A DNA stretch of 64,000 nucleotides from Caulobacter sp. 17J80-11 (lineage in GTDB: Bacteria; Pseudomonadota; Alphaproteobacteria; Caulobacterales; Caulobacteraceae). The position numbers and the translations under genes were made by a program. Below the pieces are notes generated by a model. It did not search any database. It was not told where the DNA came from and was given only the letters and a program-made list of their open reading frames with translations. This document shows, piece by piece, positions 46,759 through 55,734 of this stretch. Where the stretch lies: positions 310,001 through 374,000 of the forward strand of contig NZ_JACSJI010000001.1 of NCBI RefSeq assembly GCF_014349105.1, in the 5' to 3' direction. Within the stretch, counting starts at the first letter, position 1. Each line of letters starts with the position of its first letter.

Positions 46759-48282
46759 ATGAAGGCGCGCCTGAGCTTCTTCCAGATCTGGAACATGTGT
46801 TTCGGGTTCCTGGGCATCCAGATCGCGTTCGGCCTGCAGAACGCCAACGCCAGCCGTCTCTTCCAGACGCTGGGGGCGGACATGAGCGCGCTTCCGCTGC
46901 TGTGGATCGCCGGGCCGGTGACCGGCCTGATCGTGCAGCCGCTGGTCGGTCACTTCAGCGACCGGACCTGGGGGCGGTTGGGGCGCCGCCGGCCCTACTT
47001 CTTCTGGGGCGCGATCCTCACCACCGCCGCCCTGTTCTTCATGCCCACCGCCCCCGTGCTGTGGATGGCGGCCGGAGCGCTCTGGATCCTGGACGCCTCC
47101 GTCAACGTAACCATGGAGCCGTTCCGCGCCTTCGTCGGCGACCTGCTGCCGGAAGAACAGCGGACCACCGGCTACGCCATGCAGAGCTTCTTTATCGGGG
47201 TGGGCTCGGTGTTCGCTTCGGCCCTGCCGTGGATGCTGTCGCACTGGTTCGCCGTCAGCAACGAGGCGCCGGACGGCGGCGTGCCGGAGTCGGTGCGCCT
47301 GGCCTTCTACATCGGCGGCGCCATGCTGCTGGTCGCGGTGCTGTGGACGGTGCTGACCACGCGCGAATACAGCCCCTCCGAAGTCGAGGCGTTCGAGCGC
47401 GCCGACCGGCCGGCCGAGGCCGCGGAAGCGCGCAAGGCGCCGCCCTTCTTCGCCAGCGGCCTGATCTGGACCGTGGTCGGCGCGGTCGCCACCGTGCTGA
47501 TCGAGCGTTTCGGCCTGGAAAAGGAGCTCTACATCCTTTCCGGCGTGGTCGCCGCCTTCGGCCTGGTCCAGCTGTTCGCCGGCTGGCGCCGGCGCGGCCG
47601 GGCCGCCTCCGAGGGCCTGTTCGAGATCGTCGAGGACTTCTTCCACATGCCGGCGACCATGAGGCAGCTGGCGGTGGTCCAGTTCTTCTCGTGGTTCGGC
47701 CTGTTCGCCATGTGGATCTTCACGACGCTCGCCGTCACCCAGGTCCACTTCGGGACCACCGACACCGCCTCGAAGGCCTACAACGAGGGGGCTGACTGGG
47801 TGGGCGTGCTGTTCGCGGTCTACAACGGGGTCGCGGCCCTGGCCGCCTTCCTGCTCCCGATGCTGGCCAAACGGATCGGGCGGCGCGCCTGCCACGCGCT
47901 GAACCTGTGCCTGGGCGGCCTGGGCCTGCTCTCGTTCTATTTCATCCGCGATCCGAAGCTGCTGTGGATCGGCATGGTCGGGGTGGGCTTCGCCTGGGCC
48001 TCGATCCTGTCGGCGCCCTATTCGATCCTGGCCGGGGCGGTGCCGGCCAAGAAGATGGGCGTCTACATGGGCATCTTCAATTTCTTCATCGTCATCCCGC
48101 AGCTCGTCGCCGCGACCATCCTGGGTCTGACCCTGAAGACCTGGTTCAACAGCGAGCCGATCTACGCCCTGGTGCTCGGCGGCGGATCCATGTTCGTCGC
48201 GGCGGTTTGCATGTTCCTGGTCCGTGACCCGGTCGGCCGTCGCGCGGACGCCGAGGCTCTGGAGCCCGCTCCGGCGGCCTGA
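46759..48282 (+). CDS. MFS sugar transporter (GPH/SLC45-like)
   Basis: A 507-residue major facilitator with 12 predicted helices. It resembles sugar:cation symporters of the maltose/sucrose type found in Caulobacter (start region SFFQIWNMCFGFLGIQIAFGL; loop GHFSDRTWGRLGRRRPYFFWG, which carries the MFS motif-A equivalent DRTxGRLGRRRP; VDASVNVTMEPFRAFVGD). The last cytoplasmic tail is short. A strong GGGGGGA site precedes the ATG. A LacI-type regulator follows at 48389 with shared candidate operators. The sugar transported is inferred, not proven. Confidence 0.85.
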   Translation: MKARLSFFQIWNMCFGFLGIQIAFGLQNANASRLFQTLGADMSALPLLWIAGPVTGLIVQPLVGHFSDRTWGRLGRRRPYFFWGAILTTAALFFMPTAPVLWMAAGALWILDASVNVTMEPFRAFVGDLLPEEQRTTGYAMQSFFIGVGSVFASALPWMLSHWFAVSNEAPDGGVPESVRLAFYIGGAMLLVAVLWTVLTTREYSPSEVEAFERADRPAEAAEARKAPPFFASGLIWTVVGAVATVLIERFGLEKELYILSGVVAAFGLVQLFAGWRRRGRAASEGLFEIVEDFFHMPATMRQLAVVQFFSWFGLFAMWIFTTLAVTQVHFGTTDTASKAYNEGADWVGVLFAVYNGVAALAAFLLPMLAKRIGRRACHALNLCLGGLGLLSFYFIRDPKLLWIGMVGVGFAWASILSAPYSILAGAVPAKKMGVYMGIFNFFIVIPQLVAATILGLTLKTWFNSEPIYALVLGGGSMFVAAVCMFLVRDPVGRRADAEALEPAPAA

Positions 48283-48358
48283 CCCTTAGGTTTCGTCGGC
48301 TTTCGTCGCAGGCGCCCTTGCGTAGACCTGCGGCTACGCCCTATGTGCGCTGAAAATA

Positions 48359-48378
48359 TTTGCAGCAAACATTTGCAG
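48359..48378. promoter_or_regulatory. Candidate LacI-type operator overlapping the LacI gene leader
   Basis: TTTGCAG occurs at 48359-48365 and 48372-48378. The core GCAAA-CA-TTTGC (48365-48376) is a near-perfect palindrome of the kind bound by LacI-family dimers. It lies 13 bases before the GTG start, so binding would block its own transcription or initiation. Confidence 0.5.
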
Positions 48379-48388
48379 CGAGCGGGGC

Positions 48389-49402
48389 GTGGTGAACAAG
48401 AGCGTCACAAGGCTGGAGGACCTGGCCAAGCTGGCCGGGGTGTCGATCTCCACGGTCTCGCGCGCGCTCAACGACAGCCCCGCGGTGAACGCCCGCACCA
48501 AGCAGCTGATCTGGAAGCTGGCGCGCGAGCGGGACTATCCGTTCCGCAACTACATGCCGGCCGGCCCGATCGGGGCGGAGGCGACCATCGCCATCGTGGT
48601 CCCACGCCCGCAGGGGCGTGAGGGCGGCCTGTCTGACCCGTTCTTCCTGGAGCTGTTCGCCGGCGTGGGCGAAGCGGCGCGCGAGCGCGGTTGCGACGTG
48701 CTGGTCAGCCACGTGGCCCCCTCCAGCTACGAAGACCTCTACGCCGCCATGACCACCAGCCGTGCCGACGGGGTGATCTTCCTGGGCCAGAGCTCGCTGC
48801 ACACCGCCTTCAACCGCCTGGCCGAGAGCGACCGCCGCTTCGTGGTCTGGGGCGCGCAGCTACCCGACCAGAACTACTGCTCGGTCGGCTCGGATAACCC
48901 ACTGGGCGGCCGGCGCGCCACGCTTCATCTGCTCCGGCTGGGCCGTAAGCGCGTGGTCTTCCTTGGCGACACCGAGGCGCCGGAAGCCATGCAGCGTCAC
49001 CGGGGCTATCTCGACGCGCTCCGCCAGAGCGGCCTGCCGGTCGATCCGGACCTGATCGTGCCGGCCCACTTCGAGGTGGAATCGGCCGAGGCCAGCGTCG
49101 ACTCGCTGATCCAGCGCGGCGTCGCTTTCGACGGCGTGGTCGCGGCCTCCGACCTGATCGCGCTGGGCGCCATCCGGGCGCTGCGCAACAACGGCCTGAC
49201 CGTGCCGGGCGACGTCTCGGTGGTCGGCTACGACAACGTGCCGTTCTCGCGCTACAGCCGCCCGGCGCTGACCACTATCGCCCAGGACACCGCCAAGGCC
49301 GGCCGGCTGCTGGTCTCCAAGCTGCTCGACGCCAGCTCGCGCGGCGCCCGCTCGGAGCGGGTGCCCACCGACCTGATCGTGCGGGAGTCTTGCGGGGCCT
49401 GA
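48389..49402 (+). CDS. LacI-family transcriptional regulator
   Basis: A 337-residue LacI-type repressor. Residues 1-50 form the helix-turn-helix (TRLEDLAKLAGVSISTVSRALNDSPAVNARTK), followed by a hinge and a periplasmic-binding-protein-like effector domain (IAIVVPRPQ, FLGDTEAPEAMQRHRGYLDALRQSGL, DGVVAASDLIALGAIRALRNNGLTVPGD). Start: GTG at 48389 with a GTG one codon on. It is likely to control the MFS transporter gene upstream and itself, via the CTGCAAA-type sites seen in front of both genes. The effector is presumably the transported sugar or a derivative. Confidence 0.9.
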   Translation: MVNKSVTRLEDLAKLAGVSISTVSRALNDSPAVNARTKQLIWKLARERDYPFRNYMPAGPIGAEATIAIVVPRPQGREGGLSDPFFLELFAGVGEAARERGCDVLVSHVAPSSYEDLYAAMTTSRADGVIFLGQSSLHTAFNRLAESDRRFVVWGAQLPDQNYCSVGSDNPLGGRRATLHLLRLGRKRVVFLGDTEAPEAMQRHRGYLDALRQSGLPVDPDLIVPAHFEVESAEASVDSLIQRGVAFDGVVAASDLIALGAIRALRNNGLTVPGDVSVVGYDNVPFSRYSRPALTTIAQDTAKAGRLLVSKLLDASSRGARSERVPTDLIVRESCGA

Positions 49403-49527
49403 CCCGCCTGGACGGGCGCGCGCCGACGTCTTCGCCGCGAGCCTTGTTGCACCACTTGAGCGCGTGATACGCGACGATGCTCGCCTTTTCGCGAAATCTG
49501 CGGGGCGGCGGACGAGGGGGCGATCTG

Positions 49528-51270
49528 GTGCGGGTGAGTTCGACGGCGGCCGCGGCGGCCGCCCTGGTGTTGGTCGGGGCGCCGGCGCAGGCGCAGGTCG
49601 CGCCGTTCCTGGGTTGCGACGGCTTCGCCGCCCCCACGAAGATCGGCGACGCCATGACCGAGGCGGCCGGCGGCTATCTCAATGAAGCCGCGCTCAGGGA
49701 CATGCATCTCGAGGGCCAGGGCGATACGGTCCGGGTCGTGGTCCGGGTCGGGTCCGACGGCGTGGCGAAGTGCGACACCGCCCTGACCGAGCCGATGCTG
49801 GCGACTTACGACCTGCGCAAGGTCAGCCTCCTGCAGGCCCGGGCGGTCCACAAGCTGGCGATCGGCGATATCGACGGCGCCCGGGCCGACGTCGCCGCCG
49901 CCCGCGCCGCGGGCGCGTTCGGGCCGCAGGATTTCTACCGGCGCAGCCTCGGGGTCGGAAACGACTACGTGGAAGCCTACGCCGCCGCCCTGGCCGGGGA
50001 TCCGGCCAAGGCCGCGGGCCTGGCCAGCGCCGCCTTCGCGAAGCGGCCGTACAGCCGCAAGTCGGCGACGGCGGCCTGGCTGGTGCTGGAGGCGGCCGGC
50101 CTGAAGTCGGAACAGGAGGCGCAGCTGCGCGCCCTTGCGAGCTTGTATCCCGAGGCGTTGGACATCCTGTTCCAAAGGTTCCTGGCCGAAGGGCGCTGGG
50201 GCGAGGCGATCGCGCTCTATCCGCGTCTGACCCTGCCTTACCGGGACAACCTCGGTCCGCTGCGTACGGAAGTCGAGGAGCGGACGCAGGAGACGCGCGA
50301 CCGCGTCGCGGACGAGACGTTCCGGGTCGAGCGTAGCGGCTGGAAGGCCTACGCCATGGCGGCGAACGGCGATGCGGCGGGCGCGCGCGCCGCCCTGGCC
50401 GAGGCCCGCGCTCGGGTGCTCGCGGCCTCGGAGCCGCCGCCCCCGCTCCAGCTGCGGACGAAGGTCAATGACAACCGACCGCGCAAGCTGGACGTCGACG
50501 TCCACAACTTCGAGGTCGAGGCGCGCGAAGGCTTCCGGCAGTTCGGGACCGAGCTGCTGGACGCCTGGGCGCCGCTGGTCGAGGCGCGCGGCCTGATCGC
50601 CGAAGGCCGGACCACGGAAGCCCGCGCGCAGCTTCCCGCTGTCGACAGGGCCGAAGCCAAGGGGCTCGGGAACGCCCGGGCGGAGCTTCATGCCGCGCTG
50701 CGCGCGCGTCTACCGGCGGCAGAGCGCGCGACGGTCGCCGACCTGCCGCAGGTTCCGGCCCGGATCGCGCCGGCGGCGGGCCTGGCTGCGCTCTTACAAA
50801 GCTTGCCCGAAGCGGAGCGGTTCGAAACCCTGCCGCGCTATCCGGACCCGTCGCCCTTCGACACCCTGCCAGGCAGGAAGCCGCGCGACGGGGCGACAGT
50901 CGACATGACGGACGGCGCGACGGCGCCGGAGGCCGTGGCCGAGGTGGTGCTGCTGCGCGCCGCCAACATGGCGCTGGCGGCCGGCAAGCCCGGACTGATC
51001 GTGAAGGGCCGCGTGGACGTTCGGCACGTGCTCCTCGAGAGCGGGCTGCCCTATACGGCCGGCTACACGACCACTCTGGACGTGTTGTTCGTGGATCCCG
51101 CCGCCTTGCCGCCCGGCTACGAGAGCGAAGGCTGGCGGGTGCTGGACGCCCAGGCCGTTTACGGCGCCCTGGACCGGTTCTACCCCTCGAAGGCGGAGTT
51201 GAAGGCCGAGTGGGTGAAGGAGCGGGCGGCGCGTGCGAAGGCCGAGGCGGCGGGCGGTCGCAAGAACTGA
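49528..51270 (+). CDS. Large secreted protein with TPR-like repeats, unknown function
   Basis: A 580-residue protein with a signal peptide (STAAAAAALVLVGAPAQAQ, cleavage near residue 24). The mature protein is mostly helical with degenerate TPR-like units from about residue 70 to 330 (QARAVHKLAIGDIDGARADVAAARA, and later NGDAAGARAALAEARARV). The last 200 residues are more mixed and end in a charged helix. A GAGGGGG ribosome site seven bases upstream points to GTG at 49528; ATG 49477 has none. The gene stands alone on its strand. The role is unknown. Confidence 0.65.
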   Translation: MRVSSTAAAAAALVLVGAPAQAQVAPFLGCDGFAAPTKIGDAMTEAAGGYLNEAALRDMHLEGQGDTVRVVVRVGSDGVAKCDTALTEPMLATYDLRKVSLLQARAVHKLAIGDIDGARADVAAARAAGAFGPQDFYRRSLGVGNDYVEAYAAALAGDPAKAAGLASAAFAKRPYSRKSATAAWLVLEAAGLKSEQEAQLRALASLYPEALDILFQRFLAEGRWGEAIALYPRLTLPYRDNLGPLRTEVEERTQETRDRVADETFRVERSGWKAYAMAANGDAAGARAALAEARARVLAASEPPPPLQLRTKVNDNRPRKLDVDVHNFEVEAREGFRQFGTELLDAWAPLVEARGLIAEGRTTEARAQLPAVDRAEAKGLGNARAELHAALRARLPAAERATVADLPQVPARIAPAAGLAALLQSLPEAERFETLPRYPDPSPFDTLPGRKPRDGATVDMTDGATAPEAVAEVVLLRAANMALAAGKPGLIVKGRVDVRHVLLESGLPYTAGYTTTLDVLFVDPAALPPGYESEGWRVLDAQAVYGALDRFYPSKAELKAEWVKERAARAKAEAAGGRKN

Positions 51271-51291
51271 GGCGACCTCCGGGCGCCGCGA

Positions 51292-52338
51292 CTAACCCGC
51301 CCGCGCGCGCATGCGGGCCAGCACGTCGGTGGCGGCCCAGTCGGTCTCGCGCAGCGGCGGGTAGTCCCAGCGGTAGAGCGTGCCGCCGAACGGGCGGGCC
51401 ACGTCGCGCCGCTCCAGCTCCTCGTGGAAGCGGCGGAATTTCAGGCTCTCGCCGTCCATCTTGAGGATGAACACCGGCTTGCCGGTCGAGGCGGCCTCGG
51501 TGGCCATGTTGGTCGAATCCTCGGTGACCAGCACGTAGTCGGCCGCCGCCAGAAAGGCGAAGTAGGGGTTCGCGCCCTCGCCGTCCCAGACGATCCCGGG
51601 CAGGGGCTTCAGCCGGCTGGCCAGCAGGTCGCGCGCGCGCTGGGGCGTGCGGCGCGAGAAGGTGACCATCACCGAGCCCTTCTCGGTCTCCACCGCCAGG
51701 GCGATCTCGGCGGCCAGGCGTGAGGCGCGCTCGGGCGAGATGTCGAAGGCCTTGGACTTGCCGCCGATCAGCACCGCCACGCGCGGGTGAGGCAAGGGAT
51801 CGACCAGGTCGCGGAAGCGGACCAGGGCGTCGTCCAGCTTTTCCGGGGTGACCCGGTGGGGCGAGCCGGTGATGTCGATGACGTTGGGGCCGACCACCCG
51901 GTCGTGCCGCGGCGGCACCACCGCGTCGAACATCTGCGGCGGCCAGCGCGGATCCTGGACCTGGACCACGAAGGTCTTGCCCTTGGACCAGCGGCGCATG
52001 CGCAGGGAGAACGGCATGGTCGCCCGGCCGGCGGCGATCCACAGGTCCGGCCACGGCGGCTCGATCGGGTCGGCGTCGGCGGCCAGGAATCGGCGCGGGT
52101 GCAGCTTCAGCCCCGTGGGCAGCCGGTCGTAGTTTTCACGGAAGCGGACGTGCTTGCGCACGATGGAGGCCGGCGTCAGGCGGGCGACCGCCTCGGCCAG
52201 GCCGAGCGCCTGGTTCTCGATCCCGGCCCGGCCGTCGGACACGGCCCAGATGGTGATCGGGCGCTCGTCCATGCGCGCGAACAGGCGCGCCGCCGAGGGC
52301 GTTGCCAGGTCGCGGTCGTCTGGAGGCGTTTCGGACAC
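51292..52338 (-). CDS. ELM1/GtrOC1-type (DUF1022) protein
   Basis: A 348-residue protein of the mitochondrial-fission ELM1 family, which in bacteria is thought to be glycosyltransferase-like. The core has VSDGRAGIENQALGLAEAV, PWPDLWIAAGRATM, QVQDPRWPP and YVLVTEDSTNMATEAASTGKPVFI, the last being similar to nucleotide-sugar-binding loops. The N-terminal 20 residues are an extension; GTG at 52338 is used, ATG 52272 is an alternative. The target sugar or role is unknown. It could act with envelope polysaccharide enzymes. Confidence 0.8.
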   Translation of the reverse strand: MSETPPDDRDLATPSAARLFARMDERPITIWAVSDGRAGIENQALGLAEAVARLTPASIVRKHVRFRENYDRLPTGLKLHPRRFLAADADPIEPPWPDLWIAAGRATMPFSLRMRRWSKGKTFVVQVQDPRWPPQMFDAVVPPRHDRVVGPNVIDITGSPHRVTPEKLDDALVRFRDLVDPLPHPRVAVLIGGKSKAFDISPERASRLAAEIALAVETEKGSVMVTFSRRTPQRARDLLASRLKPLPGIVWDGEGANPYFAFLAAADYVLVTEDSTNMATEAASTGKPVFILKMDGESLKFRRFHEELERRDVARPFGGTLYRWDYPPLRETDWAATDVLARMRARAG

Positions 52339-52389
52339 GCCCGATTTAGCGTCGGAAACTGCGGAGGGAAAAGAGGCGCCGACGAATCG

Positions 52390-52863
52390 TCAGCGCCACT
52401 CGACCTTGAGAATTTCGTAGGCCTTCACGCCGCCGGGGGTGTTCACCTCCACGACGTCGCCGACCTCCTTGCCGATCATCGCACGCGACAGCGGCGAAGA
52501 AACGGAGATCTTGCCGCCCTTCACGTCGGCTTCGTGCTCGCCGACGATCTGGTAGCTGGCCTCTTCCTCGGTGTCCTCGTCCACCACCGAGACGGTGGCG
52601 CCGAACTTCACCTGCGAGCCGGACAGCTTGGACACGTCGATGACCTGGGCGCGCGAGATCTTGTCCTCGATCTCGGCGATCCGGCCCTCGATCCAGCCCT
52701 GGCGCTCCTTGGCCGCGTGATATTCCGCGTTCTCAGAGAGGTCGCCGTGGCTGCGCGCCTCGGCGATGGCGGCGATCACGTTCGGCCGCTCCACCGACTT
52801 GAGACGCTTCAATTCTTCGTCGAGGGCGCGGTAGCCCTCGGCCGTCATCGGCACTTTTTCCAT
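52390..52863 (-). CDS. greA: Transcription elongation factor GreA
   Basis: A 157-residue GreA, which binds the secondary channel of RNA polymerase and rescues backtracked complexes by stimulating transcript cleavage. The coiled-coil N-terminus includes [33 protein letters not shown], with the acidic tip residues in GDLSENAEY. The C-terminal FKBP-like domain has [26 protein letters not shown]. The MEKVPMT start is the usual alphaproteobacterial form. No operon partner is apparent. Confidence 0.96.
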   Translation of the reverse strand: MEKVPMTAEGYRALDEELKRLKSVERPNVIAAIAEARSHGDLSENAEYHAAKERQGWIEGRIAEIEDKISRAQVIDVSKLSGSQVKFGATVSVVDEDTEEEASYQIVGEHEADVKGGKISVSSPLSRAMIGKEVGDVVEVNTPGGVKAYEILKVEWR

Positions 52864-53042
52864 GTGCGATTGGGTTCGCTTAGTGCGCCCGGGAGGAAAG
52901 GCAAACCGCCCGATCGCGGGCGAAATACGATCGGGGTGGAGAGCATATGACCAACCCCCGCCCGACTTCAAGCCGCACCGGCGGCGATATGGCGCAGCTC
53001 TTGTGGGCGGCCGGCTATTCCCTTTTGCAATCAGCCGTGACG

Positions 53043-53615
53043 TCAGGCGGCCCGCGTCGCCGACAGCGCTGTCAGGAGGGCGGCGGTGTCGATCACGGTG
53101 GCGAACTCGTAGCCCAGGGTGGCCAGGTGGGCGCGGTGGACGTCCTCGGCCTTCACCGTCCCGCCGCGGCCGTCGGGCAGGTCGAAGCAGTCGCAGGCGT
53201 CGCCGACCAGGATCATGCGGTAGCCGAGGTTGGCCCCCACCCGCACGGTGGTGGACACGCACATGTCGGTGGAGACGCCGAAGGTGACGACGGTGTCGAC
53301 GCCCAGCCGGCGCAGGCGCAGGTCCAGGTCGGTGCCGATGAAGGCCGCGTTGACGCTCTTGCTGACCAGCGGCTCGCCCGCCTTCGGCTCGAAACCGTCG
53401 CGCAGGGCGTTGCCGGGCGAGCCGGCCGCGAACACGCTGCCGGGCTCCACCGAGTCGTGGCGGACGTGGATCAGCGGCCGGCCGGTCGCCCGCCAGGCCG
53501 CCAGCAGGGCCAGGCCGTTGGCGTCCAGCCGGCTGTTCCAGCGCCTCGGCCAGGGCGGCCCGTCGAAGCCGCGTTGCATGTCGATGGGCAGGAGGGCGGC
53601 GTTGGCGAGGTCCAT
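53043..53615 (-). CDS. Isochorismatase-family cysteine hydrolase
   Basis: A 190-residue cysteine hydrolase. The catalytic triad is visible: Asp in LPIDMQRGF (D12), Lys in [10 protein letters not shown] and Cys in [11 protein letters not shown]. This family includes nicotinamidase, isochorismatase and biuret hydrolases; the substrate is unresolved. The ATG at 53615 has GGAG seven bases upstream. It is divergent from an Lrp/AsnC regulator with 119 bases between starts, a common arrangement in which the regulator controls the enzyme. Confidence 0.85.
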   Translation of the reverse strand: MDLANAALLPIDMQRGFDGPPWPRRWNSRLDANGLALLAAWRATGRPLIHVRHDSVEPGSVFAAGSPGNALRDGFEPKAGEPLVSKSVNAAFIGTDLDLRLRRLGVDTVVTFGVSTDMCVSTTVRVGANLGYRMILVGDACDCFDLPDGRGGTVKAEDVHRAHLATLGYEFATVIDTAALLTALSATRAA

Positions 53616-53734
53616 GGCGGGCTCCGGAACTGAGGCCCGCAGCGTGGAAGCGAACCACGCCGGTTTCACTCGTCAATGCGTCGCGCCGACCGGCGATCTG
53701 GCGGCGCGGACGCGAGACGGCTAGACGTTTCGAC

Positions 53735-54175
53735 GTGATTCTCGACGACAAGGACCGCCAGCTCATCGCCGCCCTCACGCATGACGCGCGCGAGCCGCTG
53801 GTGGCGCTCGCCCGGCGCGTGGGCCTGTCGCGCAGCGCCACGCAAGGCCGCCTGGCGCGGCTGGAGCGCGCCGGCGTGATCGAGGGCTACACCGTCCGCC
53901 TGGCGCCCGGGGCGGAGACCGCCGGCGTCAGCGCGGTCCTGTCGGTGACGCTGGAGCCGGGCCGGACCTGCGCCCAGGTGCTGCCGGCCCTGTCGGGCGC
54001 GCCGGAAATCGTCTCCGCCCGATCCCTGGCCGGGCCGATCGACTTGCTGCTCGAGGTCGCCTGCGCCAGCCCCGAGGCGCTGAGCGCGGTGCGCGAGCGG
54101 GTGGCGGCGACGCCCGGCGTGGCGGCGGCGACCACCCACCTGGTGCTGACCACCCACTGGCGTCGCGCGGGCTGA
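53735..54175 (+). CDS. Lrp/AsnC-family transcriptional regulator
   Basis: A 146-residue regulator with a helix-turn-helix at residues 1-60 ([42 protein letters not shown]) and an effector-binding RAM domain ([24 protein letters not shown]). Start GTG at 53735. The stop overlaps the EamA transporter start (TGATG), so both form one operon. It may also act on the divergent hydrolase gene. Confidence 0.88.
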   Translation: MILDDKDRQLIAALTHDAREPLVALARRVGLSRSATQGRLARLERAGVIEGYTVRLAPGAETAGVSAVLSVTLEPGRTCAQVLPALSGAPEIVSARSLAGPIDLLLEVACASPEALSAVRERVAATPGVAAATTHLVLTTHWRRAG

Positions 54176-55005
54176 TGCAGGTCGCCGCCCTGATGATCGT
54201 GGCCTCGGGCGCGGCGCACGCGGTGGTCAACGCCATCCTGAAGTCCGGCCGGGACAAGATGTCGAGCCGGGCCCTGCTGGACGGCTTCAGCGCCCTGCTG
54301 GTCTTCCCGGCCGCCTTCTTCATGCCCCTGCCGCACGGCGCGTGGGGCTGGCTGGCGGCGTCGGGCCTGACCCACCTGGTCTACCTGACCTGCCTGGTGA
54401 AGGCCTTCGAGTCGACCGACATGAGCGTCGCCTATCCGATCATGCGCGGCCTGGCGCCCGTCCTGGCGGCGGCCGGGGCGGTGCTGGCCTTCGGCGAGCA
54501 CATCTCGCCGGTCACCGTGCTGGGCGTGGCCCTGGTCAGCTGCGGGGTGGTGATCGTGGGCGCCGGGCGCGGCGTGAACCGGCGCTCGCTGCTGTGGGCG
54601 GCGGGCACGGGCGTGACCATCGCGGTCTACACGGTGATTGACGCCCAGGGCGTGCGCGCCGCGCCCTCGGCCGGCAGCTACATCGTCTGGGTGTTCCTGC
54701 TGCTGGGGATCGGCGTCGGCGGGGTGTTCGCCCTGTGGCGCGGGCCGGCCTTCCTGGTCGCGGCCCGCGCGGAGTGGCGGGCGGGCCTGACCGCGGGCGC
54801 GCTGTCGATCCTGACCTACGGCCTGGCGCTGTGGGCCTACCGGCTGGGCGACACGCCCAGGCTCGCGGCGCTCCGCGAGACCTCGATCCTGTTCGCCCTG
54901 GTCATCGCCGTGCTGGTGCTGAAGGAGCCGGTGACCCGCGCCCGGGCGGCCGGGGCGGCGGTGATCGCCGCCGGCGCCGCCGCTCTGCTGTTGAGCGCAG
55001 GCTAG
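54175..55005 (+). CDS. EamA-family (DMT) transporter
   Basis: A 276-residue membrane protein with ten helices in two EamA repeats (VYLTCLVKAFESTDMSVAYPIMRGLAPVLAA, and ALRETSILFALVIAVLVLKEP in the second). Family members export amino acids, metabolites or drugs. Start and stop codons overlap those of the Lrp-type regulator by one base, so it is the probable target of that regulator, perhaps as an amino-acid exporter. The 3' end overlaps the GST gene by four bases. Confidence 0.85.
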   Translation: MQVAALMIVASGAAHAVVNAILKSGRDKMSSRALLDGFSALLVFPAAFFMPLPHGAWGWLAASGLTHLVYLTCLVKAFESTDMSVAYPIMRGLAPVLAAAGAVLAFGEHISPVTVLGVALVSCGVVIVGAGRGVNRRSLLWAAGTGVTIAVYTVIDAQGVRAAPSAGSYIVWVFLLLGIGVGGVFALWRGPAFLVAARAEWRAGLTAGALSILTYGLALWAYRLGDTPRLAALRETSILFALVIAVLVLKEPVTRARAAGAAVIAAGAAALLLSAG

Positions 55006-55664
55006 CCCAGCTTGTAGAGGCCGCCGCGCTCCAGCGCCCGCTGGTAGGCCGGGCGCGCCTGGATCCGCTCCAGGAAGGCCTGCAGCTTCGGCCGGCCCTT
55101 GAAGCCGACCCGAACGGCGGCGACCTCGACCGGGAAGCTCATCTGCACGTCGGCGGCGGAGAATTCGGAGCCGGCGAACCAGTCGGCCTTGCCGAGCTCG
55201 GCCTCCCAGTAGTCGACGTGGGTCTTCAGCTGCGGATCGATGAAGCTGGACTGCGCCTTGGCGGCGACCGAACCGACCAAGCCTTTCAGCAGGAAGGGGG
55301 CGCGCTTGGGCAGGTTGGCGAACACCAGCTTTAGCAGCAGCGGCGACATGGCCGAGCCCTCGGCGTAGTGCAGCCAGTAGGTGAAGCGCAGCCGCTCCGG
55401 CGTGCCGGCGGCCGGGATCAGCCGGCCCTGGCCGTAGGTCTCGAGCAGGTATTCGATGATCGCGCCGGTCTCGGCGACGGTCTGCCCGCCGTCGGTGATC
55501 ACCGGCGACTTGCCCAGCGGGTGGATCGCCTTCAGCTCCGGCGGGGCCAGCATGGTCTTGGCGTTCCGCTGGTAGCGCTTCACCTCGTAGGGCAGGCCCA
55601 GCTCCTCCAGAAGCCAGAGCACGCGCTGCGAGCGCGAGTTGTTCAGGTGATGGACGACGATCAT
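55002..55664 (-). CDS. Glutathione S-transferase
   Basis: A 220-residue glutathione transferase. The N-terminal thioredoxin-like domain starts MIVVHHLNNSRSQRVLWLLEELGLPYEV, in which a serine or tyrosine near residue 10 would be the GSH-activating position, and includes the glutathione motif GKSPVITDGGQTVAETGAIIEYLLETYG. An all-alpha C-terminal domain follows. Substrate unknown. The 3' end overlaps the EamA gene. Confidence 0.9.
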   Translation of the reverse strand: MIVVHHLNNSRSQRVLWLLEELGLPYEVKRYQRNAKTMLAPPELKAIHPLGKSPVITDGGQTVAETGAIIEYLLETYGQGRLIPAAGTPERLRFTYWLHYAEGSAMSPLLLKLVFANLPKRAPFLLKGLVGSVAAKAQSSFIDPQLKTHVDYWEAELGKADWFAGSEFSAADVQMSFPVEVAAVRVGFKGRPKLQAFLERIQARPAYQRALERGGLYKLG

Positions 55665-55734
55665 GACAAGCCCCCCTCCGGCTGCAGCCGAGGTTGCCGC
55701 GAGCGCGTCCGGAAAAGCAACCCTCTCGAAGTTC

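Noticed and set aside
52947-53045. Small plus-strand gene with GGAGAGC before an ATG at 52947
   Set aside because: The frame runs on antisense through the whole cysteine hydrolase gene and has no recognisable protein features; the ribosome site alone is not enough.
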